DNA of 64,000 nt from Roseovarius sp. MMSF_3281 (GTDB lineage: Bacteria; Pseudomonadota; Alphaproteobacteria; Rhodobacterales; Rhodobacteraceae): the NCBI RefSeq assembly GCF_030733685.1, contig NZ_JASHIM010000011.1, forward strand, positions 57,444 to 121,443, read 5' to 3'. Below are positions 8,999 through 17,274 of this stretch, piece after piece. The notes below the pieces were generated by a model, which worked only from the letters and a program-made list of their open reading frames with translations, was not told where the DNA came from and made no database searches. The stretch's first letter is position 1; every line of letters starts with the position of its first letter. The position numbers and the translations under genes were made by a program.

Positions 8999-9040
8999 GG
9001 CCCCTGAGACGTGACCCGTCACAGACAACCCTAAATAGAC

Positions 9041-9069
9041 TACGCTGGCCTGCCCGGCAGGCCAGCGTA
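9041..9069 (+). promoter_or_regulatory. Perfect hairpin between dctP and dctM
   Basis: TACGCTGGCCTGCC at 9041-9054 and its exact complement at 9056-9069 flank a single base, giving a 14-bp inverted repeat. It lies 42 bp after the dctP stop and 148 bp before dctM. No U tract follows, so it is more likely an mRNA-stabilising or partial attenuation element than a full terminator. Confidence 0.6.
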
Positions 9070-9217
9070 ATGCCAGACCGTTGCGCGCCGACCGCCGTTG
9101 AGCTGAGCCATCAGAGAAAGGTGAAACGCGCGCAAGGATTGGGTGTTGCACCGTATTTCGCGAGAATCCGTGATTCAGGTTTTCCGCGAAGCGCTTTAGG
9201 TAAGGAAACCGAAGATC

Positions 9218-10525
9218 ATGAGTCTCGAATTAATCACAGCGCTGTATTTTCTGGTCTTGTTCAGCATCTTGTTCATGGGCCTGCCGGTTGCGTTTGGCCT
9301 TGGAGGGACAGCTGTCCTGTTTGCCATTCTCGTCGAGCCGCGCGCGTTGCTTGCCGTTCCCAGTGCGTTCTATTCGACACCATGGAATTCGGTTCTGGTC
9401 ACGGTACCATTGTTCCTGTTCATGGGGTCACTGATCCGGTTTTCCGGCATAGCCGAGGCCGCCTATGATGCGGTCTATAAACTGATCGGCCATATCCATG
9501 GCGGGCTGGCCATGGGGACGGTTCAGGTTTGTACCGTCTTCGCGGCCATTACCGGCATCACGCCGCCGGCGACCACCACGATGGGTCAGATCGCTTATCC
9601 TTCCATGGTGCGTTACAATTACGATCGGCGGATCGCCATCGGCTCGATCGCGGCGGGCGGTGCCCTGGGCGCGTTGATCCCGCCCAGCGTTCCGTTCATC
9701 TTCTATGGCCTGCTGGCCAAGGTATCGATTGGTGATCTGTTTATGGCAGGCCTGATGCCGGGGCTCATGCTGGCAGCATTCTACACGATCTACATCGGTG
9801 TTCGCTGCCGTGTGCAACCTGAATTGGGGCCGGCACTGCCGTCGGAGAAAAAGTTCACGCCGAGGGAAAAACTGACTGCTGTGCTCAGCATCTGGCCCTT
9901 TGCCCTGCTTATCGTCATCGTTTTGGGCATCATCTGGGGCGGTATCGCCACACCTGCGGAAGCCGCGGCATTCGGAGCGGCGGGCGCCTTCATCATCAAC
10001 CTGATTTACGGCAAGCTGACCCGGCGCGTCCTGCTGGATTCGCTTATGTCCACGCTGAAACTAAGCGGTATGGGCCTGTGGATCCTGATCGGCGCGACGG
10101 TATACCTTAACGTCTTCAACACGTTGGGCAGCCAGGACCTGTTGACCGATCTGGTGCTTTCCATGCCGGGCGGCAGCACGGGGATCCTGTTGATGATGAT
10201 GCTGATTATCCTCGTGCTGGGGATGGTCATGGACGACTGGGCCATCATCATGCTGTGTACCCCGCTGTTCATCCCGATCGTGGATGAACTGGGGATCGAC
10301 AAACTGTGGTTCGGCGCGCTGTTCATCGTCAACATCCAGATCGCCTATCTTACCCCGCCCTTCGGCTTTGTCCTTTTCTGGATCAAGGGGGTGCTGCCGC
10401 GGGATGTCAGCATGGGCGATGTCTACAATTCTGTCGGCCCCTTCGTGGCGCTTCAGTTCCTTGGCCTGACCCTGATCTTCCTGTTCCCGCAAATCGCCAC
10501 TTGGCTGCCCGGCGTCTTCAAGTAA
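9218..10525 (+). CDS. dctM: TRAP transporter large permease (DctM family)
   Basis: 435 residues, the typical DctM length, with about 12 hydrophobic helices. Family patterns include GLPVAFGLGGTAVLFA, PLFLFMGSLIRFSG, GALIPPSVPFIFYG and the late LTPPFGFVLFWIKG. DctM carries the substrate and sodium path of the TRAP carrier in the inner membrane. An AAGGAAA ribosome site lies upstream. It continues the dctQ-dctP operon after a 219-bp gap and is followed 13 bp later by the usp gene. Confidence 0.93.
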   Translation: MSLELITALYFLVLFSILFMGLPVAFGLGGTAVLFAILVEPRALLAVPSAFYSTPWNSVLVTVPLFLFMGSLIRFSGIAEAAYDAVYKLIGHIHGGLAMGTVQVCTVFAAITGITPPATTTMGQIAYPSMVRYNYDRRIAIGSIAAGGALGALIPPSVPFIFYGLLAKVSIGDLFMAGLMPGLMLAAFYTIYIGVRCRVQPELGPALPSEKKFTPREKLTAVLSIWPFALLIVIVLGIIWGGIATPAEAAAFGAAGAFIINLIYGKLTRRVLLDSLMSTLKLSGMGLWILIGATVYLNVFNTLGSQDLLTDLVLSMPGGSTGILLMMMLIILVLGMVMDDWAIIMLCTPLFIPIVDELGIDKLWFGALFIVNIQIAYLTPPFGFVLFWIKGVLPRDVSMGDVYNSVGPFVALQFLGLTLIFLFPQIATWLPGVFK

Positions 10526-10538
10526 ATCGGAGATTGAG

Positions 10539-10943
10539 ATGTACAAAAATATCCTTGTTCCGGTCGCGCCCGACCACATAAACGATTGTGAAGCCCAACT
10601 GGACGCTGCTCAGCGCCTTCTTGCCCCTGATGGAAATCTTTCGGTACTGTCGGTGGTGGAAGAACTGCCATCCTATGTCGGATCGTATTTCCCCAAGGAT
10701 CAGGTCCGCGAGAGCATCGACAGGTTTGACAAGGCGCTCAAGAAGGCGATGCCCTCGGATAATATCGAAACGCATGTCGTGTCCGGGCATCCGACGAACA
10801 CGGTCCTCAACTGGGCCAACAAGAACCGTGTGGATTGCATCGTTGTCGCGTCGCACCGGGCGGGCCTGTCGGGCCTTTTGCTTGGGTCGACAGCAGCAAG
10901 GGTTGTCCGGCACGCCAAATGTAGCGTCGTGGTTTTGCGCTGA
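10539..10943 (+). CDS. UspA-family universal stress protein linked to the TRAP system
   Basis: 134 residues with the single Usp domain. The start YKNILVPVAPD and the C-terminal nucleotide-binding pattern G-x2-G-x9-G-S/T (SHRAGLSGLLLGS, then ARVVRHAKCSVVVLR) indicate an ATP-binding member. Usp genes directly behind dctM are known; TeaD in Halomonas regulates its ectoine TRAP transporter by binding ATP. A similar regulatory role is likely but not shown. It is 13 bp from dctM. Confidence 0.88.
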   Translation: MYKNILVPVAPDHINDCEAQLDAAQRLLAPDGNLSVLSVVEELPSYVGSYFPKDQVRESIDRFDKALKKAMPSDNIETHVVSGHPTNTVLNWANKNRVDCIVVASHRAGLSGLLLGSTAARVVRHAKCSVVVLR

Positions 10944-11184
10944 TTGTAACTCGTTATTGCCGTCGTTGGGGCAAATTGGGCCTTCGTTGACCGATTACTT
11001 GCCGCCGTAGATTGCGGGCGCTCGGTGACAAATGGGCAAGCTGAACTCGAATGCCTGAACACAGGGCCATTCGCCTTCGGGGCATTCGGCGTTTTGAAGA
11101 AACCGAGGAAGATTGGAATGGATTTCTGCCGTGCCGACAGGCTCGAGGCAGGTTTACCCGGGATACATGGCTAGTCTTGCCGCC

Positions 11185-11230
11185 CTACGTTCACGTAGAC
11201 GTTTTTCAGCCGCCCAGAAGGGCGGCTTTT
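11185..11230 (+). terminator. Tandem intrinsic terminators
   Basis: Two hairpins in a row: CTACGT-TC-ACGTAG (11185-11198) followed by GTTTTT, then AGCCGCCC-AGAA-GGGCGGCT (11208-11227) followed by TTT. They probably end transcripts from the TRAP-usp operon or from an unannotated RNA upstream. Confidence 0.75.
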
Positions 11231-11288
11231 GGTATCCGCTCAAGAAACGCGCCGTCTTTTTCTTGGTGCCATAAGCTGGCGCAAATGA

Positions 11289-11318
11289 AAACGGGCGCGA
11301 GGTGCCTCGCGCCCGTTT
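11289..11318 (-). terminator. Intrinsic terminator of the iron-binding-protein gene
   Basis: A 14-bp perfect stem (AAACGGGCGCGAGG and its complement) with a two-base loop; on the minus strand it runs into TTTTCATTT. It lies 22 bp past the stop of the binding-protein gene. Confidence 0.8.
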
Positions 11319-11339
11319 GGTGTGAGCTTAGGGGGCGGG

Positions 11340-12368
11340 TTATTTCCAACCCACTTCGTTAAAGATTTTTTGCGCGGTGGGCACGTTTTTCGCCACTTCG
11401 CTCAGGTCGACGTCATCGGGTTTGAAGATACCCAGTTGGGCAACCGAGTCGCTGAGGCCGACACCGGGTACGGCCGGATATTCGTCATTGCCCGCCGAGA
11501 AATACTTCTGCGCTTGATCTGAGGCGAGGTATTCAAGGAATTTCACCGCGTTGTCGCGGTTGGGCGCGTGGGCCGCCACGCCGCCACCCGAAAGGTTCAT
11601 GTGCGCACCTTCGGCATCCTGCGCGGGGAAGACCCAGCCGATGTTTTCCATGGCGTCGGCGGGCAGGCCGCTGACGTCCCTGCGCAATGCGCGAGCGAAG
11701 TAATAGGTGTTGCCGACCGAGACATCGCATTCACCCGAAACCAGGCCGCGCAGCTGATCGGTGTCGCCGCCCTGGGGGTCACGTGCGAAGTTGTCGACCA
11801 CGCCTTTGGCCCATTCCTTGGCGGCCTCTTCGCCGTGGTTTTCGATGACCGACGACAGCAGCGTCAGGGAATAGACGTTGGTTGAAGAACGGTGGCAAAC
11901 CATGCCCTTGTAGGCGGGGTCGGCCAGTTCGACATAGGATTTGGGCGGATTCTCCACATCGGTTTTGTCGTAGAAGATAATGCGCGCGCGTTGCGAGAAG
12001 CCAAACCACTGGTTGTCGTCGTCTTGCAGGTAGGCCGGGATGCGGTTTTCCAGAACATCGCTGTCCACCGACTGCAAGACGCCTTCGTTCTTGGCGCGTT
12101 CAAGGCGCGAGGTGTCGACCGTCAGCAAAACGTCGGCGGGGGAGTTGTCACCTTCAGCCTTCATGCGCGCGATCAACTCATCAGCCTTGCCTTCGATGCG
12201 GTTGATGGTGATGCCGGTCATCTCTTCGAAGTCGCTGTAGAGGCGTTCATCGGTGTCGTAGTGGCGCGAGGAATAAAGGTTCAAGTCTTCGGCCTTGGCC
12301 TGAACGGCGGCCCCCAGCGCGATGCTGGCGGCAAGGGCGAGGATGGATGTGGTGCGAAGGGATGACAT
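11340..12368 (-). CDS. Periplasmic Fe(3+)-type ABC transporter substrate-binding protein
   Basis: 342 residues from an ATG at 12368 that is preceded by AGGAGG five bases away; the longer frame starting at 12389 lacks such a site. Residues 1-27 are a signal peptide ending near VQAKAED. The mature protein resembles FbpA/FutA iron-binding proteins: LNLYSSRHYDTDERLY at the start, ADVLLTVDTSRLERAKNEGV, GVVDNFARDPQGGDTDQLR, and the paired tyrosines in VGNTYYFARAL that ligate ferric iron in the family. No permease or ATPase is adjacent, so it works with components encoded elsewhere or outside the window. A 17-bp palindrome lies 44 bp upstream. Confidence 0.88.
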   Translation of the reverse strand: MSSLRTTSILALAASIALGAAVQAKAEDLNLYSSRHYDTDERLYSDFEEMTGITINRIEGKADELIARMKAEGDNSPADVLLTVDTSRLERAKNEGVLQSVDSDVLENRIPAYLQDDDNQWFGFSQRARIIFYDKTDVENPPKSYVELADPAYKGMVCHRSSTNVYSLTLLSSVIENHGEEAAKEWAKGVVDNFARDPQGGDTDQLRGLVSGECDVSVGNTYYFARALRRDVSGLPADAMENIGWVFPAQDAEGAHMNLSGGGVAAHAPNRDNAVKFLEYLASDQAQKYFSAGNDEYPAVPGVGLSDSVAQLGIFKPDDVDLSEVAKNVPTAQKIFNEVGWK

Positions 12369-12411
12369 AAGGTCCTCCTGAGGTTCCAATGTTTACTAAT
12401 TTTGTCAGATA

Positions 12412-12428
12412 CCATGTGGGCCACATGG
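12412..12428. promoter_or_regulatory. 17-bp palindrome upstream of the iron-binding-protein gene
   Basis: CCATGTGG-G-CCACATGG is a perfect inverted repeat between the binding-protein gene (start 12368, minus) and the epimerase gene (start 12565, plus). It fits a dimeric repressor operator. It does not match the Irr box or the RirA iron-rhodo box as I know them, so the regulator is unknown. Confidence 0.45.
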
Positions 12429-12564
12429 GTCAACAATTATATGACTGAATTAGTCGGAAATTGTCCGCTCGGAGAAATACATTGACTTGCGGCAAGCAAT
12501 TTTGCTTGTGAACCATAGGCGTTGACGCCACGGTAAATGGCATAAGAATAAGGGGCAGGGGCGC

Positions 12565-13578
12565 ATGACACGGGTTTTCATCACCGGAACTGCGGGGTTT
12601 ATCGGCTATCATCTGTCAGACCTGTTATTGCGCGAGGGGCATGCCGTTCTGGGCCTTGACGGGATGACCGATTATTACGACGTGGGCCTCAAGCGGCGTC
12701 GGCACCAGATGCTGTCGCAGCACCCCGGGTTCGTCGGGGTCGAGGCGATGCTTGAGGATGTGGAAACCCTGAACCGCATCACAGATGAGTTTCGTCCGGA
12801 AGTCATCGTCCATCTGGCCGCCCAAGCGGGGGTGCGTTACAGTCTTGAAAATCCGCGCGCCTACATCGACGCCAATGTCATGGGCAGCTTTAATGTGATG
12901 GAAGTGGCGCGGCGCCACGCGGTCAAGCATTTGCTGATGGCTTCGACCAGTTCGGTTTACGGGGCCGAAACGGAAATGCCTTACCGCGAGACGCAAAAAG
13001 CCGATACGCAGATGACCGTTTACGCCGCGACCAAAAAGGCGGGTGAGGCATTGGGCCATTCTTATGCGCATCTGTGGAATATTCCGACCACGATGTTCCG
13101 GTTCTTCACTGTCTACGGCCCGTGGGGACGGCCGGACATGGCGTATTTCAAGTTCGTTGATGCGATCCTTAAAGGGCAGCCGATTGACGTTTATAATCAC
13201 GGTGACATGTACCGCGATTTCACCTACATAGACGATCTGGTGCGGGGCATTCGGCTGTTGATCGATGCAGTCCCGCAGCGCCCTGAAAACCCAGATGAGA
13301 TTGCCGCACAAGACAGCCTGTCACCTGTGGCACCCTATCGGGTTGTCAATATCGGCAATTCGCAAACCGTGCGTTTGCTGGATTTCATTGAAGCCATCGA
13401 AGAGGCGCTGGGTATGAGTGCCACGCGCAACATGATGGAGATGCAGAAAGGCGATGTTCCGGCCACATGGGCCGATGCCACACTATTGCAGGATTTGACG
13501 GGTTATTGCCCGCAGACCGATGTGCATGAGGGGATCAAGCGTTTCGTGGCGTGGTACCGCGATTATTACGAGACGTGA
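12565..13578 (+). CDS. NAD-dependent epimerase, UDP-glucuronate 4-epimerase-like
   Basis: 337 residues of the extended short-chain dehydrogenase family. The Rossmann motif is GTAGFIGYHL (8-17), the catalytic motif is SSVYG with YAATKKAGE (YxxxK), and the substrate loop FFTVYGPWGRPDMAYFKF is typical of capsule-type UDP-glucuronate epimerases that make UDP-galacturonate. It supplies sugar nucleotides for surface polysaccharides. It stands alone in this window; the nearest glycosyltransferase is at 32084. Upstream GGGGCAGGGGCGC may give a weak ribosome site. Confidence 0.9.
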   Translation: MTRVFITGTAGFIGYHLSDLLLREGHAVLGLDGMTDYYDVGLKRRRHQMLSQHPGFVGVEAMLEDVETLNRITDEFRPEVIVHLAAQAGVRYSLENPRAYIDANVMGSFNVMEVARRHAVKHLLMASTSSVYGAETEMPYRETQKADTQMTVYAATKKAGEALGHSYAHLWNIPTTMFRFFTVYGPWGRPDMAYFKFVDAILKGQPIDVYNHGDMYRDFTYIDDLVRGIRLLIDAVPQRPENPDEIAAQDSLSPVAPYRVVNIGNSQTVRLLDFIEAIEEALGMSATRNMMEMQKGDVPATWADATLLQDLTGYCPQTDVHEGIKRFVAWYRDYYET

Positions 13579-13622
13579 GCCACCCGTGGCCTGCGACGAT
13601 TTCTTCAAAGATTTCGGCCCCC

Positions 13623-13865
13623 TCAGGTGGCGTAGTGCAGGGTCGTGAATTCGGCCCGGAGGGCGGCGACCTCCACGGCCACGGCGCGGGCCTTGGCTAC
13701 GGAATGTTCAAAGAGGTTCAGGCGTCCGCCGATGGTGATCAGCGCGGGGGTCACCTTATGGGCGGATCACGCAGGCCGTCGATGTCCACCGAATAGCGGT
13801 CGGCCAGCACAGGCGCCGGAGCCGGATTTTGCGGTTTGGCCCGCGATATCCTGAAACCGCGCTTC
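13623..13865 (-). pseudogene. Possible gene remnant with a frameshift
   Basis: On the minus strand, one frame reads PVLADRYSVDIDGLRDPP and a neighbouring frame then continues VTPALITIGGRLNLFEHSV and KARAVAVEVAALRAEF, ending at TGA 13623-13625. The two pieces join smoothly if one base has been lost or gained near 13762. Codon use is like the surrounding coding DNA. I do not recognise the family. It lies directly downstream of dtd, so it may be a decayed last gene of that operon. Confidence 0.35.
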
Positions 13866-14360
13866 TCAGGCCTCGGGCACCCGGCCTCGTTTCGATAAAG
13901 TCATGCCGCGCCCTTTTCCTGAATCGGTGTCCATCCAGATGGTCACCGGTCCATCGTTGAGCAATTCCACCTTCATGTCGGCGCCAAATTCCCCGGTTTC
14001 CACGGGCAGGCCTTGGTCAGCTAATTGTTCTGCGAAATACTGGTAAAGCTGCTTGCCCTCGTCGGGGGATGCCGCGGTGGAAAACCCGGGGCGGTTGCCG
14101 CGCGATGTATCGGCGGCCAGCGTGAATTGACTGACCACAAGGGCCGATCCGCCGATATCGCGGATCGAGCGGTTCATCTTGCCCGCCTCATCAGTGAAAA
14201 TCCGCAGCTTGGCGATCTTGGCGGCCAATTGGTCGGCCTGCGCCTGCGCGTCGCCCTGCATGGCGCATATCAGTACCAAAAGGCCGGGGCCGGTCTGGCC
14301 GATCACTTGGCCGTCGACAGTGACCGAGGCGTGGGAGACACGTTGCAAAAGCGCGCGCAT
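13866..14360 (-). CDS. dtd: D-aminoacyl-tRNA deacylase
   Basis: 164 residues, slightly longer than the usual 145 because of a basic tail. The hallmark motifs are present: [17 protein letters not shown] at the N terminus, [17 protein letters not shown] (the SQFTL motif), and [10 protein letters not shown] (the NxGPVT motif). The enzyme clears D-amino acids from mischarged tRNA in the cytoplasm. It is the last intact gene of the long minus-strand array, 21 bp after the nitroreductase. Confidence 0.95.
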   Translation of the reverse strand: MRALLQRVSHASVTVDGQVIGQTGPGLLVLICAMQGDAQAQADQLAAKIAKLRIFTDEAGKMNRSIRDIGGSALVVSQFTLAADTSRGNRPGFSTAASPDEGKQLYQYFAEQLADQGLPVETGEFGADMKVELLNDGPVTIWMDTDSGKGRGMTLSKRGRVPEA

Positions 14361-14381
14361 GGTCGGGGTCCTTTCCTTGGC

Positions 14382-15053
14382 TCAACCGCGCAGGTCTAGG
14401 ATATCGTCAAGCGCCGCGCGCTCGGTGCGGAATTGGTTGGCAGGGTGGTCCGGGTCGGGGTAACCAAAGCTGATGGCGCAAAGGATGTTGCGCGTGTCGG
14501 GCAGGTCGAAATGTGCGCGGATCAGATCAGGATAGGCCGCGACCGAGGCTTGCGCGATGGTGCCCAAGCCCCGCGCCGTGGCCGCCAACAGAAAGGCGGT
14601 GACAAAGCCGCCGGTGTCCATAGCCCCGTATGGGCCAAGGGCCGCCTCGGCATGTATAATCGCCACATGCGGCGCGCCGAACAGGTGATAGTTCTGCATG
14701 GATTGCTCGGCGCGACCTGCGCGATCCTCCCGGGCGATGCCGACAGCCTCATAAAGCCGATAGCCGCAGGTGCGCCGCCGCTCGCCGTAAACGCCGGGAT
14801 AACCTTCGGGCCATGGCATGTCGGCCCCGGGTTTGCCGCGCTCCACCTCGGCCAGAAGGGCCGTGCGGAAGGCTTCGGTTTCCGCGCCTTGGGTGACGAC
14901 CACCTGCCATGGCTGCGCATTGCACCACGACGGCGCGCGGCCCGCATCGCGGACCACCTCGGCAATCACCTCCGCTGACACCGGATCGGGGCGGTAGGCA
15001 CGGCAGGAATAGCGCGCATCAAGGGTCTCGCGCAGAGTGTCGGCTTGGCTCAT
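14382..15053 (-). CDS. Nitroreductase-family FMN oxidoreductase
   Basis: 223 residues with nitroreductase patterns: [12 protein letters not shown] near residues 14-25, [19 protein letters not shown] for FMN binding, and a late [15 protein letters not shown]. The family reduces nitroaromatics, quinones or other substrates with NAD(P)H. Its ATG overlaps the TGA of the proline-racemase-family gene (ATGA), so the two are translationally coupled. The substrate is unknown. Confidence 0.9.
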   Translation of the reverse strand: MSQADTLRETLDARYSCRAYRPDPVSAEVIAEVVRDAGRAPSWCNAQPWQVVVTQGAETEAFRTALLAEVERGKPGADMPWPEGYPGVYGERRRTCGYRLYEAVGIAREDRAGRAEQSMQNYHLFGAPHVAIIHAEAALGPYGAMDTGGFVTAFLLAATARGLGTIAQASVAAYPDLIRAHFDLPDTRNILCAISFGYPDPDHPANQFRTERAALDDILDLRG

Positions 15054-16096
15054 GCCTCATTGTCCTTATCGTTGGGCCATGTATCGGAGAGGCGATACCC
15101 GTGCGGCCATGGATCATCGGGGTCGAGCATATGGGTGTGCATGCCGGTGATCCATCCCCGGCCCGAGATTTCAGGGATCACGGCAGGGGTGCCTTGAAGC
15201 TCGGTCAGGGCCTTGATCCGTCCCTCGAAGCGCGAGTCGATCAGCGAGGCCGCAGCGTAGCGATCCCCTTTGCCCATCTGCCCGCGTGCGTGCAACAGCG
15301 CCATGCGCGCCGACAGGGCCGTGCCGGTGGGGGAGCGATCAATCTTGCCGGGGCGGATGGCCACGGCGTGCCGCGCCTCAAGCCCTTGGTCGGTTTCGCG
15401 CGGGGCATGGGTGAAGAGGCAGAAGGAGATATGCTGCCAATCGGGATTTGTGGGGTGGTGAAAGCCCAACTGTTCGGTTGCTGCCCTAGTAATGCGCGTG
15501 CCAAGTTCCGCGAGGGGTCGGGCGTTTTCTGGCACCAGGTCAAAGCCTAAACCTTCGGCATCCACAACCACGAAACTATCCCCGCCAAAGGCGGTATCGA
15601 CGGTCAGGCTGCCCAGTCCCGGCACCTCGATTTCCGCATTCATTTCTGCGGCGAAAGACGGGATGTTCGTTACGTGAACCCGCTGCGCCTTCCCACCCGC
15701 ACAGTCGGCGCGTATCTCAACCAGCCCGCCGGGGGCTTCCAGCGTCAGCTTTGTGACCGGCTCCTGCATCGGGATGATCCCGGAATCCAAAAGAACCGTT
15801 GCCACGCAGATCGAATTGGAGCCGGACATGGGCGGCGTATCGCAGGGCTCCATGATGATGAACCCCATATCGGCGCGCGGGTCCTTGGGCGGGACAAGTA
15901 GATTGATATGCCGAAAGACACCACCGCGCGGTTCGTTCAAAACGAACTGCCGAAGGGTGTTATCGTGGGCAATAAAGCGCGATTGATCCCATAGGGTTTC
16001 GCCGGGCGGCGTGGCCACGCCGCCGGTGATCACATCACCCACCTCGCCCTCGGCATGGGCCGATATCACCTGAACGTTCTTCAGGCTGCGCACCAT
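15050..16096 (-). CDS. Proline racemase-family protein, likely 3-hydroxyproline dehydratase-like, with Ser/Thr active-site pair
   Basis: 348 residues of the proline racemase fold. The first catalytic position, normally Cys in the MCGH-type loop, is Ser91 ([11 protein letters not shown]). The second, normally Cys in DRSPCGT, is Thr257 ([12 protein letters not shown]). In the family, Cys/Cys means racemase or 4-hydroxyproline epimerase, and Cys/Thr is known for trans-3-hydroxy-L-proline dehydratase. Ser/Thr leaves neither thiol, so racemisation is unlikely and a dehydratase-like or other lyase role is more plausible. It overlaps the zinc-ribbon gene by one base (TGATG) and the nitroreductase by four, so it belongs to that operon. 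Confidence 0.82.
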   Translation of the reverse strand: MVRSLKNVQVISAHAEGEVGDVITGGVATPPGETLWDQSRFIAHDNTLRQFVLNEPRGGVFRHINLLVPPKDPRADMGFIIMEPCDTPPMSGSNSICVATVLLDSGIIPMQEPVTKLTLEAPGGLVEIRADCAGGKAQRVHVTNIPSFAAEMNAEIEVPGLGSLTVDTAFGGDSFVVVDAEGLGFDLVPENARPLAELGTRITRAATEQLGFHHPTNPDWQHISFCLFTHAPRETDQGLEARHAVAIRPGKIDRSPTGTALSARMALLHARGQMGKGDRYAAASLIDSRFEGRIKALTELQGTPAVIPEISGRGWITGMHTHMLDPDDPWPHGYRLSDTWPNDKDNEA

Positions 16097-17202
16097 CAGA
16101 ATTGCCCTTCATTCATCGCCACGGCATAGCCCACGGCGCCCGCGATCAGCAGGCCGATGACAACGGCAAAGGTGATCTTCCATGCCGACCAAGGCCGTTC
16201 GCCCTGCACCCGCCCGGTCCGGCCATTGACGACGAACCGATAGGTTTCGCCACGGTATTTATAGGCCGCCAGCCAGACCGGCAGCAGCACATGCTTGAAG
16301 GTGACATCGCTGACCCGGGTTTGGATGTCGTGGATGCGCTGCCGATCCCCGCCGATGTCGAACTTCACATCGCGGGCGATCACCCGGTCCATATGGGCGC
16401 GCGCCTCGGTGAAGCCCTCCCCCAACTCAACCGTGTAACCCTCGGCGCGAAAGCCTGCGAGGTATTCGGGGTTGTAGGGTTCAAGGGCCGACAAATCCCA
16501 CGGTTCCAACGCATCGGTAAACCGCTTGGGCAGGCTACGTGAGGCCAGCACCAGCACATCGTCGAAAAACCGCGCCACGCGCCCCGACACCCGCTGCCAA
16601 CGGACCTTGGGCACGCGTACTTGTTCGAGCTTGCCATCGCGATAAACGGTTTGGGTCTCGTAATAAATCGTCCCACGCTCACCGCTGTATCGCGAGGCTG
16701 TGTCGGCATCGAAGGTCCAGTAGGGGACGTAAATCCCCTGCATCTTCCGCCCCTTGCGGGCATAGGCCTGCAACCCGTTGGGCGCAAACCAAAGCCCCCC
16801 CAGCCAATCGTTCATCGCCTCGCGTGCCTTTTCCTCGTCCAAGGCAAATGGCAGCAAACCACGTGGCTTGATGTGGCGGTGCGAGCCGGTGTCGGTCACA
16901 ACGGGGGTTGCGCAAAACGGGCATTCGGCGGCGTGCACGCTGGCGTCGAATTCCACCTGCGCCGCGCAATTGGGGCAGTTCAGAACGCGGGTTTCCTCGA
17001 TCTCCTGTTCGGGCAGGTCCTGCGCCAAGGCACGGCGGAAATCCAACTCCCGGATTGTGCTTTGCCACGGGCCTGATTGGGAAATCGCTTCGGTATGGCC
17101 GCAGTGATCGCAGACCAATTCACCCCTGTCTGGGGCAAACCGGTAATCCGCCCCGCATTGATCGCAGGGAAAGCGGTGTTCTTCGACGGGACTGGCTGTC
17201 AT
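16096..17202 (-). CDS. Membrane-anchored double zinc-ribbon protein
   Basis: 368 residues from ATG 17202; a GTG three codons earlier is an alternative. Two zinc ribbons open the protein: [10 protein letters not shown] with [10 protein letters not shown], then [10 protein letters not shown] with [11 protein letters not shown] soluble middle includes [20 protein letters not shown], and a single membrane helix ([20 protein letters not shown]) ends it. The layout matches TFIIB-type zinc-ribbon proteins encoded next to SPFH proteins in many bacteria. Function is unknown; it probably sits on the cytoplasmic face of the membrane and works with the SPFH protein 72 bp upstream. Its stop overlaps the next start. 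Confidence 0.85.
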   Translation of the reverse strand: MTASPVEEHRFPCDQCGADYRFAPDRGELVCDHCGHTEAISQSGPWQSTIRELDFRRALAQDLPEQEIEETRVLNCPNCAAQVEFDASVHAAECPFCATPVVTDTGSHRHIKPRGLLPFALDEEKAREAMNDWLGGLWFAPNGLQAYARKGRKMQGIYVPYWTFDADTASRYSGERGTIYYETQTVYRDGKLEQVRVPKVRWQRVSGRVARFFDDVLVLASRSLPKRFTDALEPWDLSALEPYNPEYLAGFRAEGYTVELGEGFTEARAHMDRVIARDVKFDIGGDRQRIHDIQTRVSDVTFKHVLLPVWLAAYKYRGETYRFVVNGRTGRVQGERPWSAWKITFAVVIGLLIAGAVGYAVAMNEGQF

Positions 17203-17274
17203 GACGATCACCTGTCAGGGCAAGGCACACCGCGACAGGTCAGGGCCCGCGCGGCGGCGATCACGAGGTGGGGA

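Larger units (their letters stand above)
10944..11339. other. Intergenic region with two terminator clusters
   Basis: About 400 bp between the usp gene and the iron-binding-protein gene. The first 240 bp show no gene. The end holds a tandem plus-strand terminator (11185-11230) and a minus-strand terminator (11289-11318). A small RNA or long 3' UTR ending at the tandem terminators is possible, but no known RNA motif was seen. Confidence 0.5.

Noticed and set aside
7523..9151. 542-codon minus-strand frame opposite dctQ-dctP
   Set aside because: It covers two clear TRAP genes on the other strand and resembles no protein; typical of high-GC antisense frames.
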